A DNA stretch of 64,000 nucleotides from the NCBI RefSeq assembly GCF_900110575.1, contig NZ_FOEF01000005.1:372001-436000 (forward strand). Reading direction: 5' to 3'. Below, in pieces: positions 25,289 to 33,560 of this stretch. A program made the translations under genes and the position numbers. The DNA is from Amycolatopsis saalfeldensis (GTDB taxonomy: Bacteria > Actinomycetota > Actinomycetes > Mycobacteriales > Pseudonocardiaceae). How positions within the stretch are numbered: the stretch's first letter is position 1; the number at the start of each line of letters is the position of its first letter. The notes under the pieces were generated by a model, which ran no database searches, was not told where the DNA came from, and saw only the letters and a program-made list of their open reading frames with translations.

Positions 25289-25541
25289 TCTCTGCGCCGA
25301 GGTCGCGAAGGTCGTGATCGACACCTTCCGGCTCGACCCGGGACTCGTGTCGCAAGACAGCCCGCTGGAAGAGCTGGGCATCGACTCCAAGGGCCGGGTC
25401 CGGCTGCTCGCAGCGCTGGAAGTCCACCACGATGTCACGATCGACCTCGATCAGCTTGACCGGTTCACGGACATCACCGCCGTGGCCGAGGTACTCGCCG
25501 AAGCCTTGAACGAACGCACCGGCACCGGCCGGGCCAGCTAG
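25272..25541 (+). CDS. Acyl carrier protein
   Basis: 89 residues from GTG 25272, overlapping the FAAL gene end by 17 bp; GTG 25281 is an alternative. The phosphopantetheine motif is LGIDSKGR with Ser39, and the flanking helices (AEVAKVVIDTF, VRLLAALEVHHDV, DITAVAEVLAEAL) fit a four-helix ACP. It should receive the acyl group from the FAAL. No PKS, NRPS or acyltransferase gene follows, so the next acceptor is open; the following genes encode type VII secretion-type proteins. Confidence 0.87.
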   Translation: MTVVDDLCAEVAKVVIDTFRLDPGLVSQDSPLEELGIDSKGRVRLLAALEVHHDVTIDLDQLDRFTDITAVAEVLAEALNERTGTGRAS

Positions 25542-25555
25542 GGAGAGAAGCGCAC

Positions 25556-25876
25556 ATGAGCGGCAGCGGGGGCTACACCGCGTCCACCGAGGCGATAGCG
25601 ACAGCGTCGAAGAAGGTCACCCAACTGGGCAAGGACCTGCTCGACGCCAACCCGGACCTGGCGACCACCGAGGTCACCAAGGAGGGCTTCGGCAGGGCGC
25701 ACCAGGACCACGCGCAGAAGTACCTGGACGGGGCCAAGGCGTTGTCGGACTCGGTCAACGGCTACAACGGCGCACTCACCACGTTCGGCTCGAGCCTCGA
25801 GCAGGCCGGGTCGCAGTACGCCGGCAACGAAGACAATCAGTACGGCCAGATCTATGGTGCTGGGGGGACCCTCTGA
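25556..25876 (+). CDS. Small WXG100/EspC-like type VII secretion-type protein
   Basis: 106 residues, helical, with no signal peptide. The pattern (STEAIATASKKVTQLGKDLLDANPDL, then FGRAHQDHAQKYLDGAKALSDSVNGYNGALTTFGSSLEQAG) resembles the EspC/ESX-associated and WXG100-like proteins of actinomycetes: two helices around a turn, then a flexible tail. It begins 14 bp after the ACP stop with GGGAGAG as ribosome site, so it is probably in the same transcript. Export by an ESX system is inferred from the family resemblance. Confidence 0.65.
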   Translation: MSGSGGYTASTEAIATASKKVTQLGKDLLDANPDLATTEVTKEGFGRAHQDHAQKYLDGAKALSDSVNGYNGALTTFGSSLEQAGSQYAGNEDNQYGQIYGAGGTL

Positions 25877-28800
25877 TGGCCAAGACGTGGGAAGAAATCA
25901 AGAAGGTCCTCGACGATCCCGCCGTTCCGAGTGACGACAAGAAAACGTTGCTCGCCAGCGCCATCATGGACGGCGTCTCGATTCCGGACGACGAGTCGGA
26001 CAAATACCAGAAGGCCTATCTGCCGAACGGCGCCTTCTCCGCCGATTACAAAAAGACCGACGACGCCTACAACGATGCCAAGGGCGCCGGCGATCAGGCT
26101 GCATACAACGAAGATATGCAGAAGAAGGCGGTCGACGACGGCAAGAAGGACCTCGACGGCAAGAAGCCGCCCACGTCCGACGGCGGCGGCACGAAGACGT
26201 CGGACGAGGTGTTCGACACGGCCGCGCCCGCGCTCAAGCTGTACGAGACCTTCGGCTCGCTGATCGCGAAATTCCCGGACGACTGCCGCGGCAACACCCA
26301 CGCGATCGACCTGGACAAGGACATCCGCGGCCCGTTCGACGAGCAGCGTGGGATCTCGTTCAAGAACTTCATGGACGACGCCGCGCATTTCCAGACCGGC
26401 GCGGACAGCGTCGACAAAACCGCCAAGGACACCACCACGGCCCTGACCACCCTGCAGCAGGACTGGAAGGGCAAGGGCGCCGACGCGGCGTGGGACCACT
26501 ACAACGACGACATCGGGCCCAAGGCGACCAAGCTCCACACGACGCTCGACGGCGCGGCCAAGGCCACCATCGCCGCGGCGACCACGGTGTTCACGCTCTG
26601 CAAGGGCAAGGCCGACAAGGTCAACCAGGATTACACCGAGTACGTGGCCAAGGCCGACTTCACCATGGCCCAGCGGATCGTGAACGTGGCGAACGGCTCG
26701 GCCGCCAGCGACGACGACCTCACCGCGATCGCCGGCTTCCTGGACATGAACTTCGGCACGAACCTCGTGGCGACGCTCAACGACCAGGGCTGCTGCGACA
26801 AGGGCGACATGAAGGCCGAGGGCGAGAAGCTCGCCAAGCAGTGGATCACCAACTACTTCATCCCGGACATGTGGGACCGGCTGTTCCAGGGATTCGTCAA
26901 GAATTGCAAGGACACCAAGGACCTGGTCGACCAGGCCTATGACGAGCTCGACAAGGTCATGGGCAAGGTCAAGAACGAGTTCGGCACGGGGACCGACGGC
27001 TCGGGCTCCGGTTCCGGCGGCTCCGGTTCCGGCTCGGGCGGCTCCGGTTCCGGTGGCTCGGGCGGCGGCTCCGGTTCTGGTGGTGGCTCGGGTTCCGGTG
27101 GTGGCTCGGGTTCGGGTGGTGGTTCCGGTTCCGGTGGCGGTTCCGGTTCGGGTGGTGGCTCTGGTTCCGGTGGCGGTTCCGGTTCCGGCGGGGGCTCTGG
27201 CACGGGCGGTGGTTCCGGTGGCGGTTCGGGCTCGGGCGGTGGCGGCGGGAACGTGCCGCCGGTCCCGAACACGGATGTGCCCCAGGGCGCACCCGGCGGC
27301 GGTTCCGGTTCTGGCGGCGGCTCCGGCAGCGGCGGCGGCACGCCGAAGGTCCCGGACGTGAACCTGCCCCCGGGCGGCGGCTCGGGCGGTGGCTCGGGCT
27401 CCGGTGGCGGTCCGGGCTCCGGTGGTGGCGGGAGCATTCCGCCGATTCCGGACCCGACCATGCCGCAGGGCGACACCGGCGGCGGTTCCGGTGGTGGCTC
27501 GGGCAGTGGCGGTGGCACCCCGAAGGTGCCGGACCTGAACCTGCCTCCCGGCGGCACCGGTGGCGGCTCGGGCTCAGGCGGCGGTTCCGGCTCCGGTCCG
27601 GGTTCCGGTGGTGGCGGAAGCATTCCGCCGATTCCGGACCCGACCATGCCGCAGGGCGACACCGGCGGCGGTTCCGGTGGTGGCTCGGGCAGCGGTGGCG
27701 GCACCCCGAAGGTGCCGGACCTGAACCTGCCTCCCGGCGACACCGGCGGCGGCTCGGGCGGCGGCTCCGGTTCGGGTGGCGGTCCGGGCGGCAGCGTGCC
27801 GAAGATGCCGGACCTGAACCTGCCCCCGGGCGACACCGGCGGCGGCTCCGGCCACGGTGACACCGGCGGCTCGAACGACCCGAATTCGCCCGACGGCAAG
27901 GGTGACCACGGCGGCGGTGGCTCGGGTTCGGGCGGCAGCGGCGGCTCGGACCCGAACGCGCCCGGCGGCGACGGGAAGGACGGCCACCAGGAGACGCTGA
28001 AGGTCGAGCAGAACGGCAAGACCTTCGAGATGACCGAGCCGGGCAAAGACGGCCAGATGGACATCAAGGTCGGCGAAGGCCACGGCGACCCGAAGGACTT
28101 CAAGCTCGACTGGTCCGACGACGGCAAGGGCGGCGCCGGGCACCACACCGGCACCGGCCCGGACGGCGGCGGCGACGGCGGTGGCTCGGGTTCCGGGCAC
28201 GCCTACCACCCGGGTCCGGACGGCAAGATCCACATCCAGGACGGTGACGTCAAGATCACCGCGGAGCGCCCGGACGGTCCGGACGGCCCGACCAAGGTGA
28301 CCGTCGACGACGGCACGGGCCACCCGTCCACCTACACCCTCGGTGAAAAGGACACGCCCGGCAGCAGCGGGCACCCGTCGATCAGCGATCACGGCCCGCA
28401 GATGCCCAACGGCATCCCGGGCAAGCCCGATGGGCCGGGTTTCGTCGATCACGGCCCGCAGATGCCCAACGGCACCCCGGACAAGCCCGACCTGTCGCCG
28501 ATCAGCGACCACGGGCCGCAGATGCCGAACGGCACCACCGGCCAGCCCCTGCAGCCGTTCGACGGCACGCAGATGCCGGCCGGGGACCACCCCGATTCGG
28601 CCCCGCTGCACGCGGTCGACGGCACGCAGATGCCGGTCGACGGCACCTCGGTTCCCGCGCAGCACGTGGGCGACTCCGGCTCGGCCGTCCCGGCGGGCAT
28701 GCCGGACGGCGGCACACCGCCCATCCACGCCGGCGGGGCGGGTGCTCCGGGCGTTCCGGCGCACCTGACCGACGCGGCTTCCGGGCAGTCGCTGGGCTCG

Positions 28801-29115
28801 GCCCCGATGACCGGGGTGAGCCACGAAGGGGTGCCGCAGCACAGCGGCGCGGACACCTACCCGGCGCAGCAGGGCCAGCCCGCGACGCCGGCCGGGGCCC
28901 CTGGCCAGTCCGGTGGCGGCATGATGGGCGGCGGCATGATGGGTGGCGGTGGCGCCGGCGGCGGTGGTGGCGGTGGCGACCACGAACGCGGTTCCCGGGC
29001 CTACAATGTGGACGGCGGCGTCCTGTTCGACGCGGGTCCCGAGCCGTCCCAGCGGATCACCGGCTCGCTCGACGACGACGAGGATCTGTCGCCGACGTTC
29101 CGGACGAGGAGGTAG
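25876..29115 (+). CDS. Large WXG100-domain protein with Gly/Ser repeat linker and proline-rich repeats, putative type VII substrate
   Basis: 1079 residues, starting in the stop of the preceding gene (TGATG). Residues 1-370 are helical and polar; DWKGKGADAAWDHY holds a W-x-G turn at Trp197 within a helical hairpin, as in WXG100/LXG-type secretion proteins. Residues about 375-460 are almost pure Gly/Ser. Then come repeats of the type PPIPDPTMPQGDTGGGSG and PKVPDLNLPPG, a region rich in Asp, Gly and Lys (TLKVEQNGKTFEMTEPG), and 20-residue repeats with DHGPQMPNG. The C-terminus is SRAYNVDGGVLFDAGPEP. There is no signal peptide. It looks like an extended, surface-reaching secreted protein; no enzyme domain is recognised. 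Confidence 0.75.
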   Translation: MAKTWEEIKKVLDDPAVPSDDKKTLLASAIMDGVSIPDDESDKYQKAYLPNGAFSADYKKTDDAYNDAKGAGDQAAYNEDMQKKAVDDGKKDLDGKKPPTSDGGGTKTSDEVFDTAAPALKLYETFGSLIAKFPDDCRGNTHAIDLDKDIRGPFDEQRGISFKNFMDDAAHFQTGADSVDKTAKDTTTALTTLQQDWKGKGADAAWDHYNDDIGPKATKLHTTLDGAAKATIAAATTVFTLCKGKADKVNQDYTEYVAKADFTMAQRIVNVANGSAASDDDLTAIAGFLDMNFGTNLVATLNDQGCCDKGDMKAEGEKLAKQWITNYFIPDMWDRLFQGFVKNCKDTKDLVDQAYDELDKVMGKVKNEFGTGTDGSGSGSGGSGSGSGGSGSGGSGGGSGSGGGSGSGGGSGSGGGSGSGGGSGSGGGSGSGGGSGSGGGSGTGGGSGGGSGSGGGGGNVPPVPNTDVPQGAPGGGSGSGGGSGSGGGTPKVPDVNLPPGGGSGGGSGSGGGPGSGGGGSIPPIPDPTMPQGDTGGGSGGGSGSGGGTPKVPDLNLPPGGTGGGSGSGGGSGSGPGSGGGGSIPPIPDPTMPQGDTGGGSGGGSGSGGGTPKVPDLNLPPGDTGGGSGGGSGSGGGPGGSVPKMPDLNLPPGDTGGGSGHGDTGGSNDPNSPDGKGDHGGGGSGSGGSGGSDPNAPGGDGKDGHQETLKVEQNGKTFEMTEPGKDGQMDIKVGEGHGDPKDFKLDWSDDGKGGAGHHTGTGPDGGGDGGGSGSGHAYHPGPDGKIHIQDGDVKITAERPDGPDGPTKVTVDDGTGHPSTYTLGEKDTPGSSGHPSISDHGPQMPNGIPGKPDGPGFVDHGPQMPNGTPDKPDLSPISDHGPQMPNGTTGQPLQPFDGTQMPAGDHPDSAPLHAVDGTQMPVDGTSVPAQHVGDSGSAVPAGMPDGGTPPIHAGGAGAPGVPAHLTDAASGQSLGSAPMTGVSHEGVPQHSGADTYPAQQGQPATPAGAPGQSGGGMMGGGMMGGGGAGGGGGGGDHERGSRAYNVDGGVLFDAGPEPSQRITGSLDDDEDLSPTFRTRR
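27434..27742 (+). repeat. 186-bp tandem duplication inside the WXG100 repeat gene
   Basis: The stretch beginning GCATTCCGCCGATTCC at 27434 recurs at 27620, exactly 186 bp (62 codons) later, near-identical for about 120 bp and encoding IPPIPDPTMPQGD and TPKVPDLNLPPG. The in-frame spacing shows a coding minisatellite that can expand or contract. Confidence 0.75.
28387..28540 (+). repeat. Three 60-bp tandem repeats encoding DHGPQMPNG
   Basis: Copies begin at 28387, 28447 and 28507. Each encodes DHGPQMPNG plus a Pro/Gly spacer; two shorter copies with DGTQMP follow. The regular 20-residue period suggests a structural or cell-wall-spanning repeat. Confidence 0.75.
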
Positions 29116-29122
29116 GCCAGCG

Positions 29123-29605
29123 ATGGACGACTTGAACGCGATGCAGGCCCGGATGGACGCCCTCGTCCGGGAGCAGAGCGATCGCCGGACGCTGACCGAG
29201 CAACGCGGCGAGGAGATCAAGGCCAGCGCGCACGAGTTCATGACCAAGCAGGCGAAAGCCGCCGAACGCTACGTCATGCACCGTCGCGAGCTGGGCAAGC
29301 GGCAGGACGAGAAGGGCCGCCCCAAGCCGCAGGGGGTGTCGGAATTCGACTTCGAGCCCGAGGGGCACCAGGCGGAGAACGGCTCTCAGGGCATCGAGGA
29401 CATCGTCCCCACCGGCCCGAGGACGGGCGGTCGTCACGCGGAGCCGGTTCCGCCGACGCCACCGGCCCCGACCCCGGCTCCGCCCCCGCCGCCGCTTCCC
29501 CCGGTCCCGTCGGCGCGGCCCGCGCCGGGCAACCGGCGCCGGATGAGCACGGAGGAAATCGACGACGAGGACGATGCTTTCCTGAACAACCGCTGGCGCG
29601 GTTGA
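29123..29605 (+). CDS. Hypothetical protein, last gene of the FAAL-ACP-WXG100 locus
   Basis: 160 residues, 7 bp after the large repeat gene. The N-terminal 90 residues are a likely coiled coil rich in Glu, Arg and Lys (MQARMDALVREQSDRRTLTEQ); a Pro-rich stretch follows (residues about 110-135), and the C-terminus ends MSTEEIDDEDDAFLNNRWRG. I recognise no family. The acidic tail with W near the end might be a recognition tag for secretion, which is only a guess. A strong terminator follows it directly. Confidence 0.7.
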   Translation: MDDLNAMQARMDALVREQSDRRTLTEQRGEEIKASAHEFMTKQAKAAERYVMHRRELGKRQDEKGRPKPQGVSEFDFEPEGHQAENGSQGIEDIVPTGPRTGGRHAEPVPPTPPAPTPAPPPPPLPPVPSARPAPGNRRRMSTEEIDDEDDAFLNNRWRG

Positions 29606-29617
29606 GCTGAAGGCGCG

Positions 29618-29657
29618 AAAAGCGGGTACGGCCGGTGGCCGTGCCCGCTTTTTGTTT
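29618..29657 (+). terminator. Rho-independent terminator of the FAAL-WXG100 operon
   Basis: A 15-bp stem (AAAGCGGGTACGGCC at 29619-29633, loop GGT, partner 29637-29651 with one G-T pair) is followed by TTTTTGTTTG. It closes the transcript 13 bp after the last gene. Confidence 0.85.
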
Positions 29658-29795
29658 GCGCGGAACCGTTTTCGCCGCTGAGCCGGGCACCCGCGTTTTG
29701 TCACAGAACCCGGACACGATCATGACGGGACCTGGAACCCCGCTTGCCACGATGGAACTCATTCGCCACACAATTGCGCGAGGACGAGTTTTCTC

Positions 29796-31547
29796 ATGGC
29801 TCTTTACCTACCCCCGGCGCCGGTCGTCGAAGTTCCGTCTCCCTGGACGGATTCGGCGAGACCGCACTGGAATCGGGCGATCACCGTGACCGCGGTGGTG
29901 CTCATCGCGATCCTCGGCTACCTGACGCGCTGGATCTGTGACGACGGCCTGATCTTCACCCGCGCCGTCGAACAGATCCTCGCGGGCAACGGCCCGGTCT
30001 ACAACCTCGGCGAGCGCGCGGAGACCTCGACCAGCGCGCTCTGGCAATGGCTGCTCGCGCTGGCCGGATTCGTCTTCCGGCAGCCGGACACCTCGACGAT
30101 CTCCTGGATCCTCGGGCTGGCGCTCACCGCGGGCGGGTTCGGCCTCGCGGTCGACGGCGCGCGGCGGTTGCACAGCGGGCGTTCCGGCGCGCTGCTGCTG
30201 CCGTTCGGCATCCTGGTGCTGCTGGGCCTGCGCCCGGTCTGGGAGTACGCGACGTCGGGCCTGGAGACCGGGCTCAACACGTTCTGGATGGCCGTCTGCT
30301 GGTGGCTTCTGGTGCGGCTGCGCGAAAACGGGTCGTCGAGGGCGGTGGTCTGCACGGCGTTCACGATCGGCCTCGGCCCGCTGGTCCGGCCGGATCAGGC
30401 GCTGGTCGCCGCGGTGTTCCTCGTCGCGTTGTGGCTGACCGTCCGGCCGGCGTGGCGCCTGACCCTGGCGGCGGCCGGCGCCGCGGCCGCGCTGCCGGTC
30501 GGGTACGAGATCTTCCGCATGGGCTTCTACGGCATTCTGGTGCCGATGCCCGCGCTCACGAAAAACGCAGGAGAATCGTTGTGGGGCCGTGGTTTCGCTT
30601 ATCTCGCGGACTTCGCCGATCCCTATTTCCTGTGGCTGCCGCTGGCGCTGGCCACAGTTCTGCCGGTCGTCCTGTTCCGGCGCCTGCCCGCTCGGCGCGA
30701 CCTGGTGGTGGCCTTCGCCCCGGTGGCGGCCGGGCTCCTGCACCTGGTTTACGTGGTCAAGGTCGGCGGGGACTACATGCACGCGCGCATGCTGCTACCC
30801 GCCCTGTTCCTGCTTCTCCTGCCGATTCTCGTGATCCCGCGGTCGAGGCGCCTGGGTGCGGTCACGATGGTGATCGCGCTGTGGGCCGCACTTTCCGCGG
30901 GCTTCCTCCGGTATCCGGCCCCGGACGGCTCTGTCCGCCCCATCGACGACGAGCGCGCCTACTACGCCGCGTGGACCGGCCGGCCGAATCCCACGGACTC
31001 CGGCGATTACGTACCGAAACTCCAGGGGCTGGGTAATGCCGTCCGGGCCGCGTCCGGGCAGCGATCCCTGATCTACCAGGGGGTGGACAACAGGATCCTC
31101 ACCACGCCGTTGCGCGCGGGCTTGCCGGAGCAAGTGATGGTGGTCGGCGTTTACCTCGGTACGGCCGGGATGCTGGCGCCCGAGCAGGTGGGGATCGTCG
31201 ACTTCTGGGGCCTGGCCAACCCCATCGGCGCGCGGCTCGACTTCCCCACCCGCAAACCGGGGCACTCGAAACCACTGAGCAACGCCTGGCTGCTCGCCGA
31301 CTACGCGGATCCGGCGGCGCCGGTCCTGCCCCCGGGCAATTTCGCGATCAAGAGCGACGTGACGCCGGCCGAGGTGGCCGCGGCGCGGCACGCACTGTCC
31401 TGCGGGGACCTCGCCGAGATCCAGCGGTCGGCCCGGGAGCCCATGTCGTTCGGGCGGTTCTGGCGGAACCTGACCGGCGCGTGGCACCGGACCCAGGTCA
31501 CCGTGCCGCCGGATCCCTTCGAGGCGGAGCGGAAGTTCTGCGGCTAG
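29796..31547 (+). CDS. AftB/ZomB-like GT-C membrane arabinofuranosyltransferase
   Basis: 583 residues with about ten transmembrane segments and a soluble C-terminal domain. The N-terminal loop CDDGLIFTRAVEQILAGNGPVYNLGERAETSTSALWQ has the paired acidic residues and the G-N-G-P-x-Y-N-x-G-E-R-x-E-x-x-T-S pattern of AftB (Rv3805c), the terminal beta-1,2 arabinofuranosyltransferase that uses decaprenyl-phosphoryl arabinose. Arabinogalactan walls occur in Amycolatopsis-type organisms, so the role fits. Paralogous GT-C transferases cannot be excluded. It follows the terminator by 138 bp and appears to stand alone. Confidence 0.75.
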   Translation: MALYLPPAPVVEVPSPWTDSARPHWNRAITVTAVVLIAILGYLTRWICDDGLIFTRAVEQILAGNGPVYNLGERAETSTSALWQWLLALAGFVFRQPDTSTISWILGLALTAGGFGLAVDGARRLHSGRSGALLLPFGILVLLGLRPVWEYATSGLETGLNTFWMAVCWWLLVRLRENGSSRAVVCTAFTIGLGPLVRPDQALVAAVFLVALWLTVRPAWRLTLAAAGAAAALPVGYEIFRMGFYGILVPMPALTKNAGESLWGRGFAYLADFADPYFLWLPLALATVLPVVLFRRLPARRDLVVAFAPVAAGLLHLVYVVKVGGDYMHARMLLPALFLLLLPILVIPRSRRLGAVTMVIALWAALSAGFLRYPAPDGSVRPIDDERAYYAAWTGRPNPTDSGDYVPKLQGLGNAVRAASGQRSLIYQGVDNRILTTPLRAGLPEQVMVVGVYLGTAGMLAPEQVGIVDFWGLANPIGARLDFPTRKPGHSKPLSNAWLLADYADPAAPVLPPGNFAIKSDVTPAEVAAARHALSCGDLAEIQRSAREPMSFGRFWRNLTGAWHRTQVTVPPDPFEAERKFCG

Positions 31548-31728
31548 CCGGCGACCACGGTGTTGTCCGCGCCGGCAGGGCGTCGGGGGCGAGCAGCTTC
31601 TCCAACGTGGTGGGCACCGTCCGGTGCGAGCGGGGGTAACGCCTCGTCGAGGCTGGGACCACCATCGCGCGACCAGGGGAGTCGCCGCGTCCGTGAGAAT
31701 TACGCAGACCTGCGGGTAACGTCGGGTC

Positions 31729-32688
31729 ATGACCGGTGCCGAAGCATTCCTGGAGGCGTTCGCGGCGAGTGGCCTGCCGCCCCTGCGCGGCCGCCGGCAG
31801 GTCGGCGACGGCTTCCGCGCCGGCGTGGTGGCCGGTGATCTGGGGCCGTTACGGCTGGCCGAGCTGGTCTCCCCGGAGGGCGAGTGCTTCCGGGACGCGC
31901 GGTCCGCGCGCGAGGCCGACAGCGGGTCGTGGCAGATCGAGCTGGTGACGCGGGGACGGGTGCGCGCCGAGCAGGGCGGCCACATCGCCGTGCTCGAACC
32001 CGGCGACCTGGTCCTGATCGACCCGGTGCGGCCGGTGCGGTTCGCCAGCTCCGAGACCACCAGCGTGACCATGCTGGTGCCCCGGCAGGCGTTGCGGCTC
32101 GGGCCGGACGACGCGGCGAGGCTCGCCGGGGTGCGCATTCGCGGCGACCGCGGGCCCGGTGCGCTGGTGTCCTCGCTCGCGCGGGAGCTGGCGCGGTCGC
32201 TGGCCGGGTTCCGCGCCGACGAGGCGGACCGGTCGGCGGCCGCGGTGATCGAGCTGATCGCGGTGGCGCTGTCGGCTCAGCTGGGCGAGGTGCCCCCGGC
32301 CCCCGACGAGGCGCTGCGCCACCGGATCGTCGGCTTCATCGAAGCGAGACTGTCCGATCGGGACCTGACGCCGGCGAAAGTCGCCGCGGCGCACCACCTT
32401 TCCGTGCGCCGCCTGCACAAGCTCTTCGAGGACGAGCCGCTGACGGTGGCGGCGCTGATCCGCCGTCGCCGCCTGGAGCGGTGCCGGGCGGACCTGGCCG
32501 GGAGCGGGCGCACCGTCGCGGCCGTCGCCGCCCGATGGGGGTTCGCCGATCCGGCGCACTTCAGCCGGCTGTTCAAGGCGACCTACGGGTACAACGCCGC
32601 GGCGCTGACGTCCAGCAACCGTGCGCGGATGATCAAGGCGATCGGCGCGATGCCCGGCGAGAATGGCGGTCACAGCACAGAAAGGTGA
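31729..32688 (+). CDS. AraC family transcriptional regulator
   Basis: 319 residues. An AraC-binding-like N-terminal barrel (RGRVRAEQGGHIAVLEPGDLVLIDPVRP near residue 80) is followed by two helix-turn-helix units: VAAAHHLSVRRLHKLFE and VAARWGFADPAHFSRLFKATYGYNA. TAACGT ends 6 nt before the ATG, so the mRNA is probably leaderless. It lies 4 bp before a SnoaL-like gene and is likely co-transcribed with it. The inducer is unknown. The 181 bp upstream hold no clear gene. Confidence 0.9.
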   Translation: MTGAEAFLEAFAASGLPPLRGRRQVGDGFRAGVVAGDLGPLRLAELVSPEGECFRDARSAREADSGSWQIELVTRGRVRAEQGGHIAVLEPGDLVLIDPVRPVRFASSETTSVTMLVPRQALRLGPDDAARLAGVRIRGDRGPGALVSSLARELARSLAGFRADEADRSAAAVIELIAVALSAQLGEVPPAPDEALRHRIVGFIEARLSDRDLTPAKVAAAHHLSVRRLHKLFEDEPLTVAALIRRRRLERCRADLAGSGRTVAAVAARWGFADPAHFSRLFKATYGYNAAALTSSNRARMIKAIGAMPGENGGHSTER

Positions 32689-32692
32689 TCGC

Positions 32693-33127
32693 ATGCAGCA
32701 GTCGGTCGAGGCGATGAGCGCCATTCCGGGCCGGATGAACGAGGGCTGGAACGCCGGTGACGCCGCCGCGTTCCTGGCCGATTTCGCGGACGACGCCGAG
32801 CTGGTGGACTTCGAGGGAACCATCCACAAAGGACGCGACGAGATGATCGCGTTCCACCGGCCCCTGTTCGACACGGTGCTGAAGGGCACTCGGCTGGTGC
32901 GCGGCGACGTGAAGTTCGCGCGGATCGTCCGGCCGGGCTGGGGCGTGGTGCACCACCGCATGGCGATGGTGCTGCCGGGTGAGCAGGAGCCGCCCGCGCA
33001 CCGGTTCTTCCTGCAGCTGTTCGCCGTGGTGTGGCAGGACGGCCGCTGGGAGGTCGCGGCGCTGCAGAACTCGCGCCTGGTCTCGCTGGAGACCGCGACG
33101 ACCCTGGAATCCTTGGCGGCCGGATAA
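32693..33127 (+). CDS. SnoaL/SgcJ-EcaC-like NTF2-fold protein
   Basis: 144 residues with a cone-shaped NTF2-like pattern: MNEGWNAGDAAAFLADFADDAELVDFEGTIHKGRDEMIAFH, then VVWQDGRWEVAALQNSRLV at the C-terminus. Members of the SgcJ/EcaC family are small oxidoreductase-like or cyclase-like enzymes of unknown chemistry. AAAGGTGA is the ribosome site, 4 bp after the AraC stop. Confidence 0.82.
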   Translation: MQQSVEAMSAIPGRMNEGWNAGDAAAFLADFADDAELVDFEGTIHKGRDEMIAFHRPLFDTVLKGTRLVRGDVKFARIVRPGWGVVHHRMAMVLPGEQEPPAHRFFLQLFAVVWQDGRWEVAALQNSRLVSLETATTLESLAAG

Positions 33128-33131
33128 AACA

Positions 33132-33172
33132 CTGCTCCGTCCGGAACTCGCGGCACGTTCCGGACGGAGCAG
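33132..33172. terminator. 16-bp perfect hairpin between convergent genes
   Basis: CTGCTCCGTCCGGAAC (33132-33147), a 9-nt loop and the exact complement (33157-33172) separate the SnoaL-like gene from the small secreted protein gene on the other strand. There is no T run; it can serve both directions. Confidence 0.6.
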
Positions 33173-33184
33173 CCGGTCCGTCGA

Positions 33185-33436
33185 TCAGAAGTCGATGATC
33201 AGCTTCCACTGCGTGGACGGGACGCCGACCGGGGCCGCGCCGACGTCCACACAGTGGAAGCCGTGCGCCTCGCCCTGCTGCGCCAGCGCGTTGCCCGCCG
33301 CCATGCACTCGCCGTACGAGCCGTAGATCCGCGGCGGGCTGGCGCCGGCACTGGCGGTGCCGGCCGCCGCGATCGCGACCGCCGTGGACACGGCGACGAG
33401 CAGACCGGCCGCCCCCGCCTTGCGCAAGATACTCAT
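33185..33436 (-). CDS. Small secreted protein
   Basis: 83 residues. A Sec signal peptide (RKAGAAGLLVAVSTAVAIAAAGTASA) leaves a mature part of about 55 residues with two Cys (YGECMAAG and GFHCVDVG) that could pair, then WKLIIDF at the end. AAGGAG stands 8 nt before the ATG. I do not recognise a family; such short exported proteins are common in this group. Confidence 0.75.
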   Translation of the reverse strand: MSILRKAGAAGLLVAVSTAVAIAAAGTASAGASPPRIYGSYGECMAAGNALAQQGEAHGFHCVDVGAAPVGVPSTQWKLIIDF

Positions 33437-33560
33437 TCGTGGACGCTCCTTGGGTGAATTCCGTGCCGTCCGGTGCGGACGGCCGCTGGGGCTGATCCGA
33501 CGCTGCCATCGCCGGTCACGGGAGTTCAACAGCTGCGGCGATCTCTGCCCGAACGTCTTC

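Noticed and set aside
26999..27800. Short repeated units resembling a CRISPR-like array
   Set aside because: The repeats are in-frame Gly/Ser and Pro codons without unique spacers of constant length; no cas genes are present.
27574..29247. Long minus-strand frame opposite the WXG100 repeat gene
   Set aside because: Val/Arg/Ala-rich shadow of the Gly/Ser repeat codons; the plus frame has the domain, the ribosome context and the operon position.
31548..31640. Minus-strand fragment reading TVPTTLEKLLAPDALPA
   Set aside because: Suggestive of a decayed gene end, but too short and without a family match to annotate.
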